A stretch of DNA of 10,344 bases from Microbacterium terregens (GTDB lineage: Bacteria; Actinomycetota; Actinomycetes; Actinomycetales; Microbacteriaceae), in NCBI RefSeq assembly GCF_039534975.1, contig NZ_BAAAWH010000007.1, positions 1 to 10,344 on the forward strand. Reading direction: 5' to 3'. Shown in pieces: positions 7,663-10,344 of the stretch. The position numbers and the translations under genes were made by a program. The notes under the pieces were generated by a model, which searched no databases, was not told the DNA's origin, and saw only the letters and a program-made list of their open reading frames with translations. Within the stretch, counting starts at the first letter, position 1. Each line of letters begins with the position of its first letter.

Positions 7663-8565
7663 TCAGCGCCGCGCCAGCTGCTCGTACCGCCTGGCGGGTG
7701 CTCCCGCGGTCACCAGGTCGCCGCCCTGCGGTGCGGGACGCCCGTTCGGCACGCCGGGTTCGGCGGCCAGCACGGAGTCGGTGTGCGCCAGCAGGTCGAT
7801 GGCGGGGTCGCCCGCCAGGATCGCCTGGTGCAGCCGGCGCACCCGCGGCGAGGGGTCGAGGCCCGAGCTCCTCGCGCAGCACGGTGCTCAGCCGCCGCAG
7901 CACCTCCAGCGCCTGGGTGCGGCGGCCGGTGCGGTGCAGCGCGAGCATGAACTGGGCGTGCAGACCCTCGTGCATCGGGTACTTCGCCGTGAGCCGGCCA
8001 GCTCGCCCAGCAGCTCCTGGTGCCGGCCGAGCCGGAGGTCCGCGCCGATGCGCTGCTCCTGCACGCTGGTGCGTTCCTCCTCCAGACCCACGAGATGGGC
8101 CCGCAGGACGGGACCCCGCTGTACGTTCGGAGAGGGCGGCCCCCCTGCCACAGGCGCAGGGCCTCGGAGAGACAGGCCGAAGCCCGCACGTCGTCGTGGT
8201 GGAGCGCCGAGCGGCCCTCGCGCACCAGGGACCAGAACCGGTTGGTGTCGAGTTCGTCGCTGTGCACGGTCAGCAGGTAGCCGCCGTCGCGGGTCTGCAG
8301 GATGTCGCGGGCGGCCTGGAGGCTGCCGATCCGCGGCACCCGCCGCAGGCTGCGCCGCAGCTGGAGGATGTACGACTGGAGGGTGGACAGTGCGCTGTTG
8401 GGAGGGGAGTTCTCCCACAGCTCTTCGATACACGTGTCGGTGGACACGACCTGGTTCGCGTTGAGGAGCAGCAGGGTGAGCAGTTGCCGCTGCTTCGGAG
8501 CCGTCGGCGTGTAGGACTCGCCGCGCTCGATCATGCGCAGGGGTCCCAGTACGGAGAATTTCCAC
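7663..8565 (-). CDS. SARP-family transcriptional activator (AfsR/DnrI-type, with BTAD)
   Basis: Streptomyces antibiotic regulatory protein: an OmpR-like winged-helix DNA-binding domain followed by a bacterial transcriptional activation domain. SARPs are cluster-situated activators that bind heptameric direct repeats near -35 of biosynthetic promoters. I set the start at GTG 8565, which after removing one extra base gives VEFSVLGPLRMIERGE, the standard SARP N-terminus; GTG 8580 is the alternative, and neither has a strong ribosome site. Then TPTAPKQRQLLTLLLLNANQ, VVSTDTCIEELWENSPPNSA, LSTLQSYILQLRRSL (winged helix), and the BTAD with DTNRFWSLVREGRSAL, LRAHLVGLEEERTSVQEQRI, GADLRLGRHQELLGELA, HEGLHAQFMLALHRTGRRTQ, ALEVLRRLSTVLREELGLDP and RVRRLHQAILAGDPAIDLLA. 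About 300 residues, so a short SARP without ATPase domain. It is divergent from the PKS, its likely target. Confidence 0.92.
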
Positions 8566-8740
8566 GTCGGTCTCGCACACCTTCCGGGAGAGTGACACAG
8601 GGGGTTGGCCGCGCCGGACGGGGCGGCTCACAGCACTTCCGACTCCTTCCGGCCACGAGCGCGGCGCTGCCCCCGGCGGCGCGGGAAAGCCCGCACCCCG
8701 CGTCGGCCACCGCTCCGCACTCGGCGCGGAATTCTCCGTA
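8550..8740. repeat. 11-bp inverted repeat around the SARP start
   Basis: TACGGAGAATT (8550-8560) and its exact reverse complement AATTCTCCGTA (8730-8740) flank the SARP 5' end. If the extra T in the SARP start region is a sequencing error, the match grows to 13 bp (GGAATTCTCCGTA). One arm is coding (start of the SARP), the other non-coding. The distance of about 170 bp is long for a simple operator, so it may be chance, a remote half-site, or a copied fragment of the SARP start. Confidence 0.4.
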
Positions 8741-9229
8741 TGTCGCAGATCCATGATCCGAAATACCCCCTGTGTTGTGCGGCGTTAATTCGCCGAATGA
8801 AAATGCATATTAATCAGGGGGTGCACATCTGCCGTCAATCGGCGGCTCACCTGTCCCGGATCGGCCCTCAAGTGGCGCCCCCGGCCTGCGATCCCGTGGT
8901 GCGAAGGCGGGAACCCCACGGTAACGGCCCGCTCTCCGGCCCGTCGAAAGACAGCGATTACCGGGCTGTGACTGGCCCCGGTCTAGGCTTCACGCGCATA
9001 TGGGTCCGCTGAATTCCATGGCATTCGTCCTGGTGGGGGACATGGGCAATGGGGGAAACGCGGGCAGTGCGTCGCGGGGGCGGAAAAGTGCCGGGGGGCG
9101 CACCACGACAGGAGGAACCGCGGCCTGTCCGCGCGACCAGCCGAACGCCGCGTGCGGGGCTCCGGCGGCCCGGCATGCCGATCTTCGACCACCCCACCGT
9201 ACGTACGACTTTGGAGCGGTTGGATTCAG
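8566..9229. promoter_or_regulatory. Divergent control region between SARP and type I PKS
   Basis: This 664-bp gap contains no credible complete gene. Around 8755-8825 base composition falls sharply to AT-rich (for example AAAATGCATATTAAT), standing out from its surroundings as a promoter or regulator-binding zone. It holds the nested inverted repeats at 8765-8822. The segment 8830-9150 is GC-rich with no recognised motif, and an AGGAGG at 9110-9115 has no good start codon behind it. The last 80 bp encode an ACP-like tail. Promoters for both the SARP and the PKS should lie here; no SARP heptad repeat could be assigned by eye. Confidence 0.55.
8765..8822. repeat. Nested inverted repeats in AT-rich promoter zone
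   Basis: An outer perfect 8-bp inverted repeat, ACCCCCTG (8765-8772) and CAGGGGGT (8815-8822), encloses a 42-bp core. Inside is a 5-bp dyad CGGCG-TTAATT-CGCCG (8780-8795) and the palindrome ATGCAT (8803-8808). The arrangement resembles an operator array or cruciform-prone promoter and sits between the divergent SARP and PKS genes. Confidence 0.45.
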
Positions 9230-9237
9230 ATGGCTGA
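9157..9237 (+). pseudogene. Possible acyl-carrier-protein C-terminal remnant
   Basis: The frame ending at TGA 9235-9237 reads [20 protein letters not shown] and then RLDSDG. The last helix region of type I PKS carrier domains typically reads GLxLPATLVFDHPT followed by a short helix, and the spacing between GLR, P and FDHPT is the same here. The stop overlaps the PKS start codon by 8 nt, as at joins between consecutive PKS genes. The carrier core with its DSL phosphopantetheine site is not visible upstream, so this would be a 5'-truncated remnant. A chance similarity in about 25 residues is the alternative. Confidence 0.35.
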
Positions 9238-10344
9238 TGAGAAGGAACTGCGGGAGTACCTCAAGCGCGCGGTCGCGGATGCGCGGGACGCCCGGCGGCG
9301 GTTGCGTGAGGTGGAGGACCGGGCGTGCGAGCCGATCGCGGTCGTGGGGATGGCGTGCCGGTTCCCGGGCGGGGTGAACGGCCCGCAGGAACTGTGGGAG
9401 CTGCTGGACCGCGGGGTGGACGCGGTCTCCCCCTTCCCGGACGACCGGGATGGGACGAGGACGTCTACGACCCGGACCCGGACCGGGCGGGCAAGTCCTA
9501 CGTGCGTGAGGGCGGATTCCTGGAGGACGCCGCCGATTTCGAACCCGAGTTCTTCTTCGGGATGTCGCCGCGGGAGGCGCTGGCGGCGGACCCGCAGCAG
9601 CGGCTGCTGCTGGAGACGGCGTGGGAGGCGATGGAGAGCGCGGGGCTGGTGCCGGCCGCGTTGCGCGGCAGCCGCACCGGAGTCTTCGCCGGGCTGATGT
9701 ACCAGGGGTTCGCCGCGAGCATCCTGGACGACGTCCCCGTCGACGTCCAGGGCTACGTCGCGGGGGGTGCCTCCAGCAGCATCGCCGTGGGCCGGGTCTC
9801 GTACACGTTCGGGTTCGAGGGTCCCGCGGTGGCGGTGGACACGGCGTGTTCGTCGTCGCTGGTGGGGATCCACCTGGCGGCGACGGCGGCTGCGCCGGGG
9901 TGAGTGCGATCTGGCGCTGGCCGGGGCGGTGACGGTGATGGCCACGCCGACCTCGTTCGTGGAGTTTCTCGCGGCAGCGGGCGCTGTCGCCGTCGGGGCG
10001 GTGCAAGTCGTTCGCTGCCGGGCCGACGGCACGGTGTGGGGGGAGGGTGCGGGTCTGGTGCTGCTGGAGCGGTTGTCGGACGCGCGGCGTCTGGGGCACC
10101 GGGTGCTGGCGGTGGGTGCGGGGTTCGGCGGTGAAACCAGGACGGTGCCTCGAACGGTCTGACGCGCCGAACGGTCCGTCGCAGGAGCGGGTGATCCGGG
10201 AGGCGCTGGCCGACGCGGGGCTGTCGTACGCGGATGTGGACGCGGTGGAGGCGCACGGGACGGGCACGCGGCTGGGTGACCCGATCGAGGCGCAGGCGCT
10301 GCTGGCCACCTACGGGCAGCAGCGCCGTGACGGGCGTCCGCATA
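9230..10344 (+). CDS. Modular type I polyketide synthase, N-terminal docking helix and ketosynthase (3' end outside window)
   Basis: Start of a multidomain modular PKS. ATG at 9230; GGAG lies at 9213-9216 and a GGA closer in, so the ribosome site is modest. Residues 1-33 ([20 protein letters not shown] and [11 protein letters not shown]) form the charged coiled-coil docking helix typical of subunits that accept a chain from an upstream PKS protein. The ketosynthase begins [15 protein letters not shown], followed by [57 protein letters not shown], and the active site [18 protein letters not shown] with Cys at 9847-9849. Then come [75 protein letters not shown] and [19 protein letters not shown] with the first catalytic His at 10254-10256. 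The second His region lies beyond the window. Frame changes occur near 9450, 9892, 9968, 10020, 10111, 10136 and 10163. The intact motifs argue for a functional condensing domain. Confidence 0.95.

Noticed and set aside
8984..8989. TAGGCT as a -10 box for the PKS
   Set aside because: No acceptable -35 element lies 16-19 bp upstream; possible but not supportable by eye.
8605..9012. A 135-codon rightward frame in the SARP-PKS gap as a hypothetical gene
   Set aside because: It runs through the AT-rich regulatory island, has biased Arg/Pro composition at its start, no ribosome site and no known motif.
9110..9121. AGGAGG ribosome-site-like sequence before the PKS
   Set aside because: No ATG, GTG or TTG lies at a suitable distance, and the PKS start is more than 100 bp away.
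1..10344. tRNA, rRNA, CRISPR arrays, insertion sequences or transposase genes
   Set aside because: No cloverleaf-like, regularly spaced repeat or transposase motif was seen on either strand.

Overview
The window is very GC-rich, has strong Shine-Dalgarno sites and GTG/TTG starts, and carries SARP-type regulation. It reads as part of a secondary-metabolite (polyketide) gene cluster from Streptomyces or a close actinomycete relative. The sequence appears to contain many single-base insertions and deletions, roughly one per 100 bp and mostly in short homopolymers. Almost no gene is open in a single frame. I rebuilt each gene by joining the frames in which family motifs continue, so the coordinates mark whole genes and the interior translations are inferred.

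Layout. (1) Leftward genes, 1-4014. In transcription order these are an antibiotic-biosynthesis monooxygenase-fold protein (3716-4014), a SnoaL-like NTF2-fold protein (3269-3711), a second NTF2-fold protein (2766-3229), an SDR oxidoreductase (1922-2694) and a luciferase-like flavin/F420 monooxygenase (795-1877). A strong hairpin at 688-722 probably ends this operon. After a 466-bp gap comes a third NTF2-fold gene (1-328, cut by the window edge). (2) A divergent promoter region at 4015-4242. (3) Rightward genes: an FAD aromatic hydroxylase (4243-5877), an NmrA-like NAD(P)-binding protein (5976-6851) and a TetR-family repressor (6956-7604). (4) A leftward SARP activator (7663-8565), convergent with the TetR gene across a GC-rich hairpin. 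(5) A 664-bp control region (8566-9229) with an AT-rich core and nested inverted repeats. (6) The start of a rightward modular type I PKS (9230 to the window end), with an N-terminal docking helix and a ketosynthase that carries Cys and His active-site motifs.

Inferred working model. The SARP and TetR proteins control the locus. The PKS builds a chain received from another PKS subunit, as its docking helix implies. The FAD hydroxylase, ABM protein, luciferase-like enzyme, two reductases and three NTF2-fold proteins cyclise and oxidise the product. Such tailoring genes are more typical of aromatic (type II) clusters, which makes their position beside a modular PKS the main point of biological interest. 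I cannot name the product.
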